A stretch of 64,000 nucleotides of DNA from Kudoa neothunni (lineage: Eukaryota; Cnidaria). The stretch spans positions 15,066,001 through 15,130,000 of the forward strand of contig OZ199838.1 in assembly GCA_964304625.1 (NCBI GenBank). Reading direction: 5' to 3'. How positions within the stretch are numbered: the first letter of the stretch is position 1; the number at the start of each line of letters is the position of its first letter. The translations under genes were made by a program, and so were the position numbers. This document shows, piece by piece, positions 35,309-44,715 of this stretch. Under the pieces are notes generated by a model. The model saw only the letters and a program-made list of their open reading frames with translations, made no database searches and was not told where the DNA came from.

Positions 35309-36441
35309 ATGTACTTGTCATGGCTTAGCAGTAACCGTAATGAGCAATCAGCTCACATAGATACCAAAAATTTAACCCTTTTAATTGTAGATATTATAAA
35401 TGTCTTTAATAATGTGTCTGAATTCAAATTTAGCCATCGTTTTCATGCCAACAAAAAGATCATCTCTTCATTGATCAAATGATTTACGAATGCCAGTCTA
35501 GTTTCCGTAAGGTAGCCATACTAATTGATAATGCATTAATACCGTTGGTGGGAAACGCAATGGATAATTTGTCCATGTCCGAGGATGATAATATAATAAC
35601 TGCTGCTGATGGTGAATATTGTTGTTTGTACAGACTAGAGTAATGTGATATCTTAAGTCTACTTGTCCGCCACCAATCTTATGGTGATTCAACTCAGATC
35701 AGATGTGTTTGAAAAAAAGGAAGCCATATTCCTAATGTCATTGTGCAAATGGATCGAAGAATCAGTGTTTAAAAATGTTGTTGTTGTCACATCAGCATCA
35801 AAAATGGCACTCCCATTAGCTGTCAAGTGAAACATATTAACTTGATAGATTTTCAGACGTCTAAAAATACCTTTTATCTTAGGCCTCAATATATGCTTAT
35901 AACTCCGAAGCCAAACAATAATGACCATGAAACCACCTCTCACTATCCCTCAAATGAACATGTTGCCCATGATACTTTTGATTTTGATAACACGAACATA
36001 TTTGATGGTTTATTATATTTAAAAGTAGGCTACATATTATTTATTGAATTTTAGACACTTTTCAAGGATTCCTTGGATCTGGATATTCGTTTCCATTGGC
36101 ACAACTACTGTATTGATCATTATTATTTAATATAGCTCTGCCAACAACCATATAACTGAGTCCATCCATCCATCCAACTCACTCATTTTTTATTTCCTAG
36201 AGTAAAGAGGTCACATCGAAATGTGTCCATTTTCGTTGTTTTTAATGAGCCGGATTCTATGATCACAGATTACACCACTGGTGTCCAATATTTTGCAACA
36301 TTGTTCTCACTGAAATTTAACCAAAAAAATAGTTACTTATTTCGATTATGGGAACGCATTTTTATTGCTCTGATTTTAGGTCATATTTTGACTTTTATAG
36401 GCGGCGAAAGAAATAATGATTATCCTCAACAACTGTTTTAA
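35309..36441 (+). CDS. PSMG2: proteasome assembly chaperone 2 (PAC2), 7 exons
   Basis: PAC2 works as a heterodimer with PAC1 in building the 20S alpha ring. Exons: 35309-35401, 35434-35620, 35658-35821, 35857-36007, 36055-36109, 36136-36159, 36201-36441; introns 26-47 bp; about 304 aa (human 264). Family landmarks: LTLLIV near the N-terminus, ILIDNALIPLVGNAMDN (family YTDCLVPMVGN), then NLMVIQLRSDVF (family LVALQLRS), KWIEESVFKNVVVVTSAS, FLGSGYSFPLAQLL (family GGGITKTLY), IFVVFNEPDSM (family LKFVSEGDN) and a C-terminus ending PQQLF (family PPALF). The start ATG 35309 is the nearest one in frame and could be later. A 21-bp in-frame GT...AG segment at 36380-36400 might be a further intron. It is divergent but colinear over the whole length. 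Confidence 0.8.
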
Positions 36442-36829
36442 CTATAAATTTCGCATCATTATTCCCTTAGATATTAACTGTTATAGTGATCATGAGCTCA
36501 TGAATTTTTATTGATTTCTAACGAGTGTTTGCTTTTGTGCTTCTAAATATGACAAATTTTTCGTTCATTTATTCGGTTAGAATTTCCCATATGATTAGTG
36601 ATTTCAGTTTTATATGTTGCATATCTTGAAGTTTCGGTTAAGTTGTACGCAATGTTTCATCCAATCGATTATAACAATATTATCTTGGGAATTACTTATT
36701 ACGATTCCCATCAAGTATTTGTCAGCATTGATACCTCAATTTTGCAATGTTTTACTTCAGTTACCATGGGAATATTCCCATTTTCGTTTAAAAATCACTT
36801 TATTGCATATAATATAACAACCAACAAAA

Positions 36830-37054
36830 ATGTCTGACCAACAATGCCAACAAAAGTGTCCAGTAAAGCAATGCCCACAAAAAACCGAGCAATGTGTCTC
36901 ACCTCCATGCAAAGAACCATGTAAAGATCCTTGCAAGGACCCATGCAAAGATCCCTGCAAGGATCCATGCAAAGACCCTTGCAAAACTAGACCTCAACAG
37001 CAGCAACAACAGCAACAGCAACAACGCACTAGCTCATCATGCTCGTCTGATTAA
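36830..37054 (+). CDS. small Cys/Pro/Lys-rich repeat protein, 74 aa
   Basis: Single-exon frame from ATG 36830. The N-terminal third has scattered Cys-Pro (QQKCPVKQCPQK). The centre is six tandem copies of the tetrapeptide KDPC, and the C-terminus is a run of Gln then a Ser-rich end. No signal peptide is seen. The pattern resembles small proline-rich/cornifin-like envelope proteins and some sperm cysteine-rich proteins; regular Cys spacing suggests a disulfide-cross-linked structural protein. The repeat codons alternate CCN and GAY/TGC enough to show selection on protein. It lies about 210 bp upstream of the tRNA-Ser gene. Function unknown. Confidence 0.65.
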   Translation: MSDQQCQQKCPVKQCPQKTEQCVSPPCKEPCKDPCKDPCKDPCKDPCKDPCKTRPQQQQQQQQQQRTSSSCSSD

Positions 37055-37266
37055 TTGGTTTTTGAACCAGAATAATAATCAATTGGTTTATTTATTAACA
37101 TGGTAGTTAATAGCTATTATTTATATAGTGATTTTCTGTTATTAGTATAATTCCTTTATTTATTGAGCTGTAATATTTCTGTATTCTGGCGTGGTAGTAA
37201 AATTAATGAGGAGTATATATGAATCAAATAAGTATCTAAAGATGGAACCCCTTGTTCACGGGATAG

Positions 37267-37348
37267 GCAGTGATGGCCGAGTGGTTAAGGCGTTAGACTA
37301 GAAATCTAATGGGTTCATCCCGCGTAGGTTCAAATCCTGCTCACTGCG
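37267..37348 (+). tRNA. tRNA-Ser (anticodon AGA), complete
   Basis: Full cloverleaf of 82 nt. Acceptor GCAGTGA pairs with TCACTGC, discriminator G. The D arm is GCCGAGTGGTTAAGGC. Anticodon stem TTAGA/TCTAA has loop CTAGAAA and anticodon AGA. There is a long class II variable arm (GGGTTCATCCC) and T arm GTAGG/CCTGC with loop TTCAAAT. Box A and box B positions are good. T5 and T6 runs at 37352-37366 can serve as Pol III terminators. The 3' part (from A38 on) is repeated at 42399, next to the retrotransposon end. Confidence 0.97.
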
Positions 37349-37407
37349 TGTAGTTTTTGATTTTTTGACCTACCTAAGCTGAATAACTTTTTGTGCTGAT
37401 TCTAACG

Positions 37408-40400
37408 ATGTCACTTTCATCTTCCTGTGACATCGATAAGTTGGAGTTTTACTCGTCGAGCCTGGGCGACGTTGTGTTCCACTATTATTCGCTATATTTG
37501 CAAGCCAAGGGCAAAGTGAGGAAGTTGCCCTTGGTTATTAAGACAGTAGCAAACTTTGTAAGGAAGTTTGTTGCATATTTTGAGAGTTCTCGAGAAAGTT
37601 TTGATAACATCATGGCGACACCGAATGGCGCCGACATTTTGAGGAGCGTTATTTCTCTAATATATCCAGAACGAATATCTGATTCTAATACATCTGAAAA
37701 TATGGAAGAAGTGCCTTCTATTGATACCTTGAAAGCTGATGGAAAACTAACGCTTCGGAACATGTGGTTGGTTATTTCTCGCTCGATGAAAAAATCTCCC
37801 AAACTTCTATTAGAAAGACGTCAACGATATATGAAAGCCTTGGAGGAGTTCAAGCAAGCATTATTAGATGAATTGATTCGTTTGTATGCTGAAGAAAATA
37901 ATTTCCAAAGTGTATGTGAGGCGACTCTGATTCCGCCATTACCCCAGAAGAAAAGCAAATCTACCCAATATTCTGTTGATACCACGTTTCCTGAGCTTTT
38001 AATTCCTCCTGATGGAGTGATTAGAGTGACGGAAGCTGTTTCTATCAACCCTGACGATTATTTGCCTGCAAATGCACGTCCCACTACAATTACCACTCCT
38101 ATGATTCACTCAAAATCCCAATCTACTATTGAAGAAACTCTCACTCAAACATCTGGCGATAACAAGAATGATAATGATGGAGTTTGTCCGAAAAACCTTT
38201 CCGCCACCACCACGCAACAATCTAATTCAAATTTGATGTTGAAAAACTCACCGAACAAATTTGAATCGAACGAATTTAATCAATTGGATTCAGTCGAACT
38301 CGAACTCAATTTGAAATTGGTCGAGTTGGCTTCCAAAATCGCAACTGATTCCAAACCTTGTCAAACCCCAATTATTGAATGCCCACCAACCTCCTCCACT
38401 TCAATTTGCGTCAACAAATCTACTCCAAAATTGGACAGATCACTCCCATCAATCACCAACAAATCACCAGAGATTTCCACCAATAATGTATCCTCCAATA
38501 CCCCACCTGAATGGTTTAATGAAGCAATTCTTGATATTTCACAAGAAACCCATGACAGAAACTTGGCTGATTTCTTGAACAATTACCAAACTCCAAACGA
38601 TCTAACCAACAACCCATTCACCATTTTCCTCCATGATGAAGATTATACTTCAATCACATCCCCATCTCAAAACAATAGCCAAGATGTGATTGTAGTAGAT
38701 TCAAACATAAACTTGGACAATACACCTACAATTCTCGACCAAGGATTTGTGGAAATTATTGATGAGAACCCGTCCCCTATCAAACCTACTACAATTAACA
38801 ATCCTATCATCGTTCCCTCTTCACCTAGTTCGCCCAATAAACCTATCAGTGCTAATTCTTCTTCCATTTCCTTTGAAGATATTGATGCAACACAATATTA
38901 TTCCTGTCTTAATGAAACTATGATCGAAAAATCAATGCTCAAGCCTACCCAAACCAATCCAAAATCCACTAGAACTATTAAGACAACATCAAACTCCATC
39001 CCAACCATTACTTCTCAAGATATTACTGATTTTGTGTCAAATATCAAAACCTCAACTAATCAATCTAAACCCAAAAAACCCACCACTGCCACTGAACCTA
39101 GGAAATCTCTTTCCACAATAAAACCAAAAGCACACTTGCAACCTAAAATTCCTACTACTCTTCAATGCACTGGCTATTCAACTATTCAAATTCCTCAAAC
39201 TCAACATTCACTTACACCACAATCTCAAATTCCAGGTCCCTCACGCCTGCATTTTCCACCTGAACCTACAGCGGATACAACACCAACTATTCTCACCCAA
39301 TCATCACAACTTCAATCTCAATCTCAATTGAATGATAACCCATCCACTAGTCAACCTCAAGGCGGCACTAACGACTTTGCCGCCAAACAAACTCGACGAA
39401 AACAGGAACGCAAGGACCTGTTTGAAAAAGCGTCGACCGAATTAATCCAACTGGTCAACACCCATAACAACAGAGACGAACCAGTTGAAGAATTCTATGG
39501 GAAGTTCATAGCTACAGCAAAGTCTCATGCTAAAGCTCTTGGTCTTCACTACGTACCCAACTTTGCACCAAAATCGGCTCCAAATAAACCCCAATTCCCT
39601 CAACAAGTCCAAGAACCACCAACGGATATTAATATGGACAAAAATAAAATCAAACGCCTTCGTGCTATGTACCGCACCAATCCTAAAAGATGTTTTAGGG
39701 AAGTTACAGAAGTAACTCCAAAGTGGTGCACCTCAACCGCCCAAGGAATATTCGAATGCTTGAATAAACCACCACCTCAACCTCTTCAACCACTTCAACC
39801 ACTTCAACCCCAACCAACTAATATCACAATTCCAAATTCCCAAGAAACTCAATCTCAAGTCCAATCAAATGTCTACCCAAATTCCAACGATAACGACGCC
39901 TTCTTCTGTGTTGATTCAGAAGAAGTAGCGGTCGCATTAAACAGAGCCAAATCAGACACATCTGCTGGTACTGATGGAATCTCCATTAAATTTTGGAAAC
40001 ATCTTCCTCAAGGAGACCACATCTTATCAACGATCTTTAATAAAATCATCAGAACCAGCGATGTACCATCCGAATGGTTGGAAAGTCGTCTGGTTCTCAT
40101 TCCAAAAACAAAATCCCCACATCAGTCAAACCCATCCGACTACAGGCCGATCTCAGTGACACAAACTATCTATCGATTGTTTATGGCCACGTTAAATTTG
40201 AAGCTGAGACCCCACATCCAACTCTCACCCTCTCAAAAGGGTTTTACCGCTAGTGATGGTTGCTCTGAACACACATTTGTGCTACAAGAAATTCTTGATG
40301 AGTCAAGAAGATCTGGAAAAGACTTGTGTGTTGTCTGGCTCGATGTCTCTAAGGCATTCGACACAATACCTCACTATGCAATCCACTCCAACCTCCAAAG

Positions 40401-42324
40401 ATTCGAATTTCCACCGAATATTCAACAAATATTTAAAAGTTTATATGATGGAAGTTACAACCAAATTAAAGATTCTTATGGCTCTTCCATCAATCTATCA
40501 CTCAACCAACAAGGCGTCCGACAAGGGTGTCCCATGTCTCCCCTTTTGTTCAACATGGTCATTGATGATCTGTTGGACAAACTGAATGAAACTACGTTTG
40601 GCTTCAACCTACACAACCAAAACATTAGCGTCCAAGCATTTGCAGACGACCTAGTGTTATTTTCTCATTCACAAAATGATATGCAAAAGCTGCTGTCAAT
40701 CTGTGATGGATTTATGTCGAATCTTCAAATGAAATTCAATCCCGCGAAATGTAATAAACTCACCCTTACCTTCAATCGCAATAAAAAACGATCTATTAAT
40801 GACCCCTTGTTGGACCGCAACTATCCACTCAAAGTTAATTCCGAAGAAATTCCTCCCTTAACCGACTACTATAAATATCTGGGTTCAATGGCGAACCTAC
40901 AATCTTTCAAATCTCTTCCACCTTGTTTTGAGGAATTCTCTGAAAAAATTAACAAATTGGCATCGTCACCTCTTCTACCTTTCATGAAGACGGAGTTGTT
41001 AAAAACATATCTTCTTCCCACCCTCGACTTCTCTCTCAAGAATCACACCTTGAGAGTTGAGCAATTAAAAAAGGTCGACACCGCAATCCTCACATGCGTA
41101 AGAAAATGGTTGAACATTCCTCACACCACTTCTACACACTTTTTCCGCACTCCCGTACCACTCGGAGGTCTTGGCATCCGAAGTGTACGAGAAGACTATG
41201 CAGCGTTGCGCTTAGCGGCTGGATTGAATGTTCTACATTCTTCAGACGACAAAGTTCGAGTTGTTGCCATCCAATCCATCATCAACATAGTCAACTCTAG
41301 AACCAAGTCTACCAAAACGGTTCCAGAATACGTCAACCTTGATGCTGAGGTCAAATCCATCCACGACGTCAGGTCGCTTCTATCCTCAATAAGACTCCAT
41401 AGAAAAGCGCTTGGCGTCACCATCAAACAACTAAATCAATCCAATTCCTCCACGTCCCCAATAATCGACCTTGACCCAGCATCCCTCAAAAATCCACCCA
41501 CTTCCCGTTTCCAACACCTTCAACAAGAACCAACCCGAATCCGTCTTTTGCGAAGACACATCCAACAGCAACACCTCGAATCATGGTCTAATCAACCTGA
41601 CCAAGGTAAGTTGGTGCCTGTTTTCAGTTGGTATCCACCCTCCAACAAATGGCTTCGATCTTGCAATATGCGAATCGCCACTCACCGCTTCGCAATCATG
41701 GCAAGATTGAATGTCCTTCCCACCAAAACTCACCTCCATCGTATGAAGATGTCACCGGACGTTATCGGTCGACACTGTCCTTGTGGTGTAGAAACCCTTG
41801 GACATGTGTTAGGCGGATGCAAACGTGGCGAAGCCTTGAGACAGCTTCGACATAACCACGTCGTCCAGCTCATCACCACCCAAATTTCAAAGCGCTTCCA
41901 ACGAAATAATATTCATCAATGGAAGTTGTCCGAAGACAGAATAATTCCACTCTCCAGTTCCAATCGACGGCCTGACATTGTCCTGTGGAATGAGAAGAAG
42001 AAGTTGGTCCATGTCATTGAAGTTGCTGTCAGCTACGAAAATGGCATGGAACGACTTGATCAAGTGCTCCAACATAAAAGGGAGAAGTACGCCTCAGAGT
42101 GTCAAACACTAGGGCAAATTGGGTACACTGTACTTCAATCTGCTCTGGTGTTTGGTGCACTGGGGTCGCACCATCCATCAACCGCCGAAACACTTGGTCA
42201 ATGTTGCCTCATCAAAGCACGGGCATGTCAGAAGAAGTTAATGAAGGATATTACTCACTCTGTCCTTGAGGATTCCAGACTTGTCTGGAATAACCATGTG
42301 CAGAGTCGAGTGGTTCCTCATTAA
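37408..42324 (+). CDS. retrotransposon polyprotein: reverse transcriptase plus restriction-like endonuclease
   Basis: Replicates the element: nicks the target and copies its RNA onto the nick. The ATG at 37408 gives 1638 aa without a break. Residues 1-170 form a helical-looking domain I do not recognise. About 190-680 is a Ser/Thr/Pro/Asn-rich linker. KRLRAMYRTNPKRCFREV near 750 is the pre-RT motif of R2/NeSL-type elements. RT core: DYRPISVTQTIYRL; Asp979 in VVWLDVSKAFDT; QGCPMSPLLFN; catalytic Asp1080-Asp1081 in FADD. The C-terminal knuckle is C1457, C1459, H1466, C1471. The endonuclease has RPDI (Asp1523) and VIEVAV (Glu1538), followed by a Lys-rich helix. I see no N-terminal C2H2 fingers or cysteine protease of the kind known in R2 and NeSL. 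The AAC-rich codon use differs from the host genes. Confidence 0.93.
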   Translation: MSLSSSCDIDKLEFYSSSLGDVVFHYYSLYLQAKGKVRKLPLVIKTVANFVRKFVAYFESSRESFDNIMATPNGADILRSVISLIYPERISDSNTSENMEEVPSIDTLKADGKLTLRNMWLVISRSMKKSPKLLLERRQRYMKALEEFKQALLDELIRLYAEENNFQSVCEATLIPPLPQKKSKSTQYSVDTTFPELLIPPDGVIRVTEAVSINPDDYLPANARPTTITTPMIHSKSQSTIEETLTQTSGDNKNDNDGVCPKNLSATTTQQSNSNLMLKNSPNKFESNEFNQLDSVELELNLKLVELASKIATDSKPCQTPIIECPPTSSTSICVNKSTPKLDRSLPSITNKSPEISTNNVSSNTPPEWFNEAILDISQETHDRNLADFLNNYQTPNDLTNNPFTIFLHDEDYTSITSPSQNNSQDVIVVDSNINLDNTPTILDQGFVEIIDENPSPIKPTTINNPIIVPSSPSSPNKPISANSSSISFEDIDATQYYSCLNETMIEKSMLKPTQTNPKSTRTIKTTSNSIPTITSQDITDFVSNIKTSTNQSKPKKPTTATEPRKSLSTIKPKAHLQPKIPTTLQCTGYSTIQIPQTQHSLTPQSQIPGPSRLHFPPEPTADTTPTILTQSSQLQSQSQLNDNPSTSQPQGGTNDFAAKQTRRKQERKDLFEKASTELIQLVNTHNNRDEPVEEFYGKFIATAKSHAKALGLHYVPNFAPKSAPNKPQFPQQVQEPPTDINMDKNKIKRLRAMYRTNPKRCFREVTEVTPKWCTSTAQGIFECLNKPPPQPLQPLQPLQPQPTNITIPNSQETQSQVQSNVYPNSNDNDAFFCVDSEEVAVALNRAKSDTSAGTDGISIKFWKHLPQGDHILSTIFNKIIRTSDVPSEWLESRLVLIPKTKSPHQSNPSDYRPISVTQTIYRLFMATLNLKLRPHIQLSPSQKGFTASDGCSEHTFVLQEILDESRRSGKDLCVVWLDVSKAFDTIPHYAIHSNLQRFEFPPNIQQIFKSLYDGSYNQIKDSYGSSINLSLNQQGVRQGCPMSPLLFNMVIDDLLDKLNETTFGFNLHNQNISVQAFADDLVLFSHSQNDMQKLLSICDGFMSNLQMKFNPAKCNKLTLTFNRNKKRSINDPLLDRNYPLKVNSEEIPPLTDYYKYLGSMANLQSFKSLPPCFEEFSEKINKLASSPLLPFMKTELLKTYLLPTLDFSLKNHTLRVEQLKKVDTAILTCVRKWLNIPHTTSTHFFRTPVPLGGLGIRSVREDYAALRLAAGLNVLHSSDDKVRVVAIQSIINIVNSRTKSTKTVPEYVNLDAEVKSIHDVRSLLSSIRLHRKALGVTIKQLNQSNSSTSPIIDLDPASLKNPPTSRFQHLQQEPTRIRLLRRHIQQQHLESWSNQPDQGKLVPVFSWYPPSNKWLRSCNMRIATHRFAIMARLNVLPTKTHLHRMKMSPDVIGRHCPCGVETLGHVLGGCKRGEALRQLRHNHVVQLITTQISKRFQRNNIHQWKLSEDRIIPLSSSNRRPDIVLWNEKKKLVHVIEVAVSYENGMERLDQVLQHKREKYASECQTLGQIGYTVLQSALVFGALGSHHPSTAETLGQCCLIKARACQKKLMKDITHSVLEDSRLVWNNHVQSRVVPH

Positions 42325-42369
42325 CTTGCCATAACTTTTACCTTATATTAGTTTATTAACTTATTTCTC

Positions 42370-42382
42370 TGGCCTACGGCCA
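42370..42382 (+). promoter_or_regulatory. 3' UTR hairpin of the retrotransposon
   Basis: Perfect 5-bp stem TGGCC/GGCCA with loop TAC, near the 3' junction. In related elements the 3' UTR RNA is bound by the protein to start reverse transcription; a role here is inferred from position only. Confidence 0.4.
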
Positions 42383-42398
42383 TTTATGTTGTATAATT

Positions 42399-42443
42399 AT
42401 CTAATGGGTTCATCCCGCGTAGGTTCAAATCCTGCTCACTGCG
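42399..42443 (+). pseudogene. tRNA-Ser 3' part (from position 38 to the end)
   Basis: Identical to tRNA-Ser positions 38-82 of the gene at 37267-37348, and followed by the same TGTAGTTTTTGATTTTT leader. The 5' part is replaced by the retrotransposon 3' end, so this is the downstream half of a target tRNA gene. It keeps box B but not box A. Confidence 0.93.
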
Positions 42444-42965
42444 TGTAGTTTTTGATTTTTGACCTACCTAAGCTGAATAACTTTTTGTGCTGATTCTAAC
42501 GATGTCACTTTCGTCTTCCTGTGACATCGATAAGTTAGAGTTTTACGCGTCGAGCCTAGGCGACGTTGTGTATCACTACTACATCTTGTATTTACATTTC
42601 AAGGAAAAATGAGGAAGTCGGCTATAGTTCCTAAAACTGGAGCTAACTTCGTGAGGAAGTTTGTTGAATTTCAGAAGTTATTAACTGCAAATGATTATTG
42701 CTCAGAGCACTTTTTCTTCCTTCATGAAATTCTAGGCCAATCGAGCTGATCTGGAAAAGACTAGTGTTTCTTGGCACAGCTTACACAAAATTCTCAAAAC
42801 TATCTCCCATCACACCATTCTTGAATAAGTTAAAAATCCGATTCATCATGCTAAAACAAGCTTTTTCAGACAAAAATAGAATAACAAAAACTTCATACAA
42901 GAGTTTAGTAGAAATAATTTCGATATCCACTCAAAAGAAACGAACATTAGTCAGGGTTTCACATA
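42444..42965 (+). mobile_element. second, decayed and internally deleted retrotransposon copy
   Basis: From 42444 the leader and first codons match the full copy with few changes (MSLSSSCDIDKLEFY is kept). Then frame is lost near 42610 (AAATGAGG), and at about 42685 the sequence jumps to the RT region: GATTATTGCTCAGAGCAC aligns with the full copy at about 40256, and later KFSKLSPITPFLNKLK with its AFDTIPHYAIHSNLQ. About 2.6 kb is missing. The alignment fades out near 42965. Dead copy. Confidence 0.8.
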
Positions 42966-44715
42966 TCTTCTCAAATATTTAATAAATTGATTTTTTTTCA
43001 AATCTAATTATCTAAGAAATTGGGACCAGCCATTATAAATAGTGTTTATTACAAAACAGCATTATCTAACGGAACCGGACAGAAAAATTTTATATGGGAG
43101 AACATAACGCAATTTCTATTTATAGTTTAATCCACGTGACATAGATGATTCAACACGTTTTACAAATATCAATTTAAAATTTAAACCAACAAATACAAAA
43201 AATATAAACAAAATAAATGAATAAAAAATATACAAATTAACTAGTATTAAAAAGAATGGAAATATACAAAACAAAAATAACACATAAGATAACGAATTAA
43301 GTAAAGACTGGCGTGAAAATACGTTCAAACCCTTATCTTTTCCCCCTACGATGTAGAAATCAATAGCAACATCTGAATCGGTTAAAACTATTATGTTAGA
43401 TTTTGCTTGCATCATACTCACGTATCACTGCGTCAACGGTATTGTGGAAGTTGTTATAGATTACGCTGGAGTGACAGATTCACGGAACATCATAAAACTA
43501 GACTAAAATAAATTCAAAGATATTTGTAAAATAACGCAACAATCCGCACAGGAGATGCTACGTTTAAACATACACAAACCAACTATAAACAATGGAATCA
43601 ACCATTAAAGCCGAACTCAATATAAAAAGAATTGCGGCAAGAAAAAATATCCGCATGAAAATTCATGAATGAAGAAAATTATCAATGATTTATATGCTTA
43701 TAAACAGACGGTCTACGTAAAATTTCGTTTTGTTGAAACAAGTCCCTAATAGTTGACTCCTATATTTACAAATGAATTTATTCGTAAGCACTACTTTCTC
43801 CATATTTTTGTTCATAAAGCAATGTACAAGATAAAAAAAGATTCTAACACTTAATTTCTCAACTGTAGGATGTTGTAAGGCGGCTATCACAGGAAATGAA
43901 CAGTCTTTATTTCGATAGAATTCTTTTCTACAAGTAAAGGAACCTTAATAAAGAAGTATTTAAGGGGATTAAAATTATTATAATATACTCTTCTAACAAG
44001 AAATTTAAAGGCAATTATTTAAATTAAACACAGCCAACTTAAAATGGTATTCCACCTCTCCCAATCGTCGATGCTGGAGTTTTCCAACTGAACATGAAGA
44101 CAGTGAAGAGAATACATTCCCCAGGGAAATTATAGTTTATTTAAAAAATTGAAACATAATAGCAGAAAGTCACACAATATGGATTAAAATGTGTTCTTTG
44201 GCGAAACAAAGTATTTTTTAGCCAACGATATATTTGACGGGGTAACGAAAATCGATTGAAGACAAATTGTAGATTATTATTTCATGAATTGATTTTTTTA
44301 TTTTTCATCCCACCACAATCACAATATTAAGAAATTTTGGTAAACTGGTATTTAACGTGGAACGGGTGACCTTTGGTATTGCCATGACCCGCGCATGCGA
44401 ACAATAATAAAATAGACGAAGGCTTTCCGGTTCTAGATGCACGTTCGTCCACTTTGGTTTACTGCAGAAGAATATTTAAAAATTAATCTTTCATTCCGTA
44501 CATTTTTTGAAAACAATAGATTAAAGTTATTGTTCTACATTCTTCCTGGTGTATTATTCGATGATCATCGTTTAATTAATTGTTCAAAAACTTTTATTTA
44601 AAGTAGGCGAACACTTGTTGGTAATCGCGACGGGGATATTAATTATTATCGCGGTAAATAATATATTCGATAATAAAATGAATATTAAAATTCACGATTG
44701 ATATAAATTGCATTA
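42966..44715. other. intergenic with one uncertain membrane-protein frame
   Basis: A minus-strand frame at 43116-43406 (start MQAKSNIIVLTDSD) codes about 96 aa with two adjacent hydrophobic segments (YVLFLFCIFPFFLILVNLYI and FILFIFFVFVGL) and then KLIFVKRVESSMSRG. It faintly recalls the hairpin of PIG-H proteins but I could not find the rest of such a protein. It may be a gene or chance in AT-rich DNA. Nothing else recognised. Confidence 0.35.

Larger units (their letters stand above)
37304..42398 (+). mobile_element. tRNA-Ser-linked non-LTR retrotransposon, full-length copy
   Basis: One unit runs from the tRNA-Ser gene through a short leader (37349-37407), the 1638-aa ORF and a 74-bp 3' UTR ending GTATAATT at 42398. 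At 42399 the sequence continues as tRNA-Ser from position 38 (ATCTAATGGG...), as expected of target-primed reverse transcription into a tRNA-Ser gene. The 5' limit is uncertain: if the element carries the tRNA 3' part as its own 5' end it starts at 37304, otherwise at 37349. No poly-A tail. The 3' UTR has a hairpin TGGCC-TAC-GGCCA at 42370-42382, about 16 nt before the junction. A decayed copy follows in the same order. Confidence 0.85.

Noticed and set aside
37485-42075. Several 60-110 aa frames on other frames and the minus strand within the retrotransposon ORF
   Set aside because: They are shadows of the 1638-aa frame, with no start context or family match.
42399-42443. A second functional tRNA-Ser gene
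   Set aside because: Only positions 38-82 are present; no acceptor or D arm 5' part and no box A.
43116-43421. PIG-H-like GPI synthesis protein
   Set aside because: Only the two hydrophobic segments are suggestive; the rest of the domain was not found, so I kept it as an uncertain frame.
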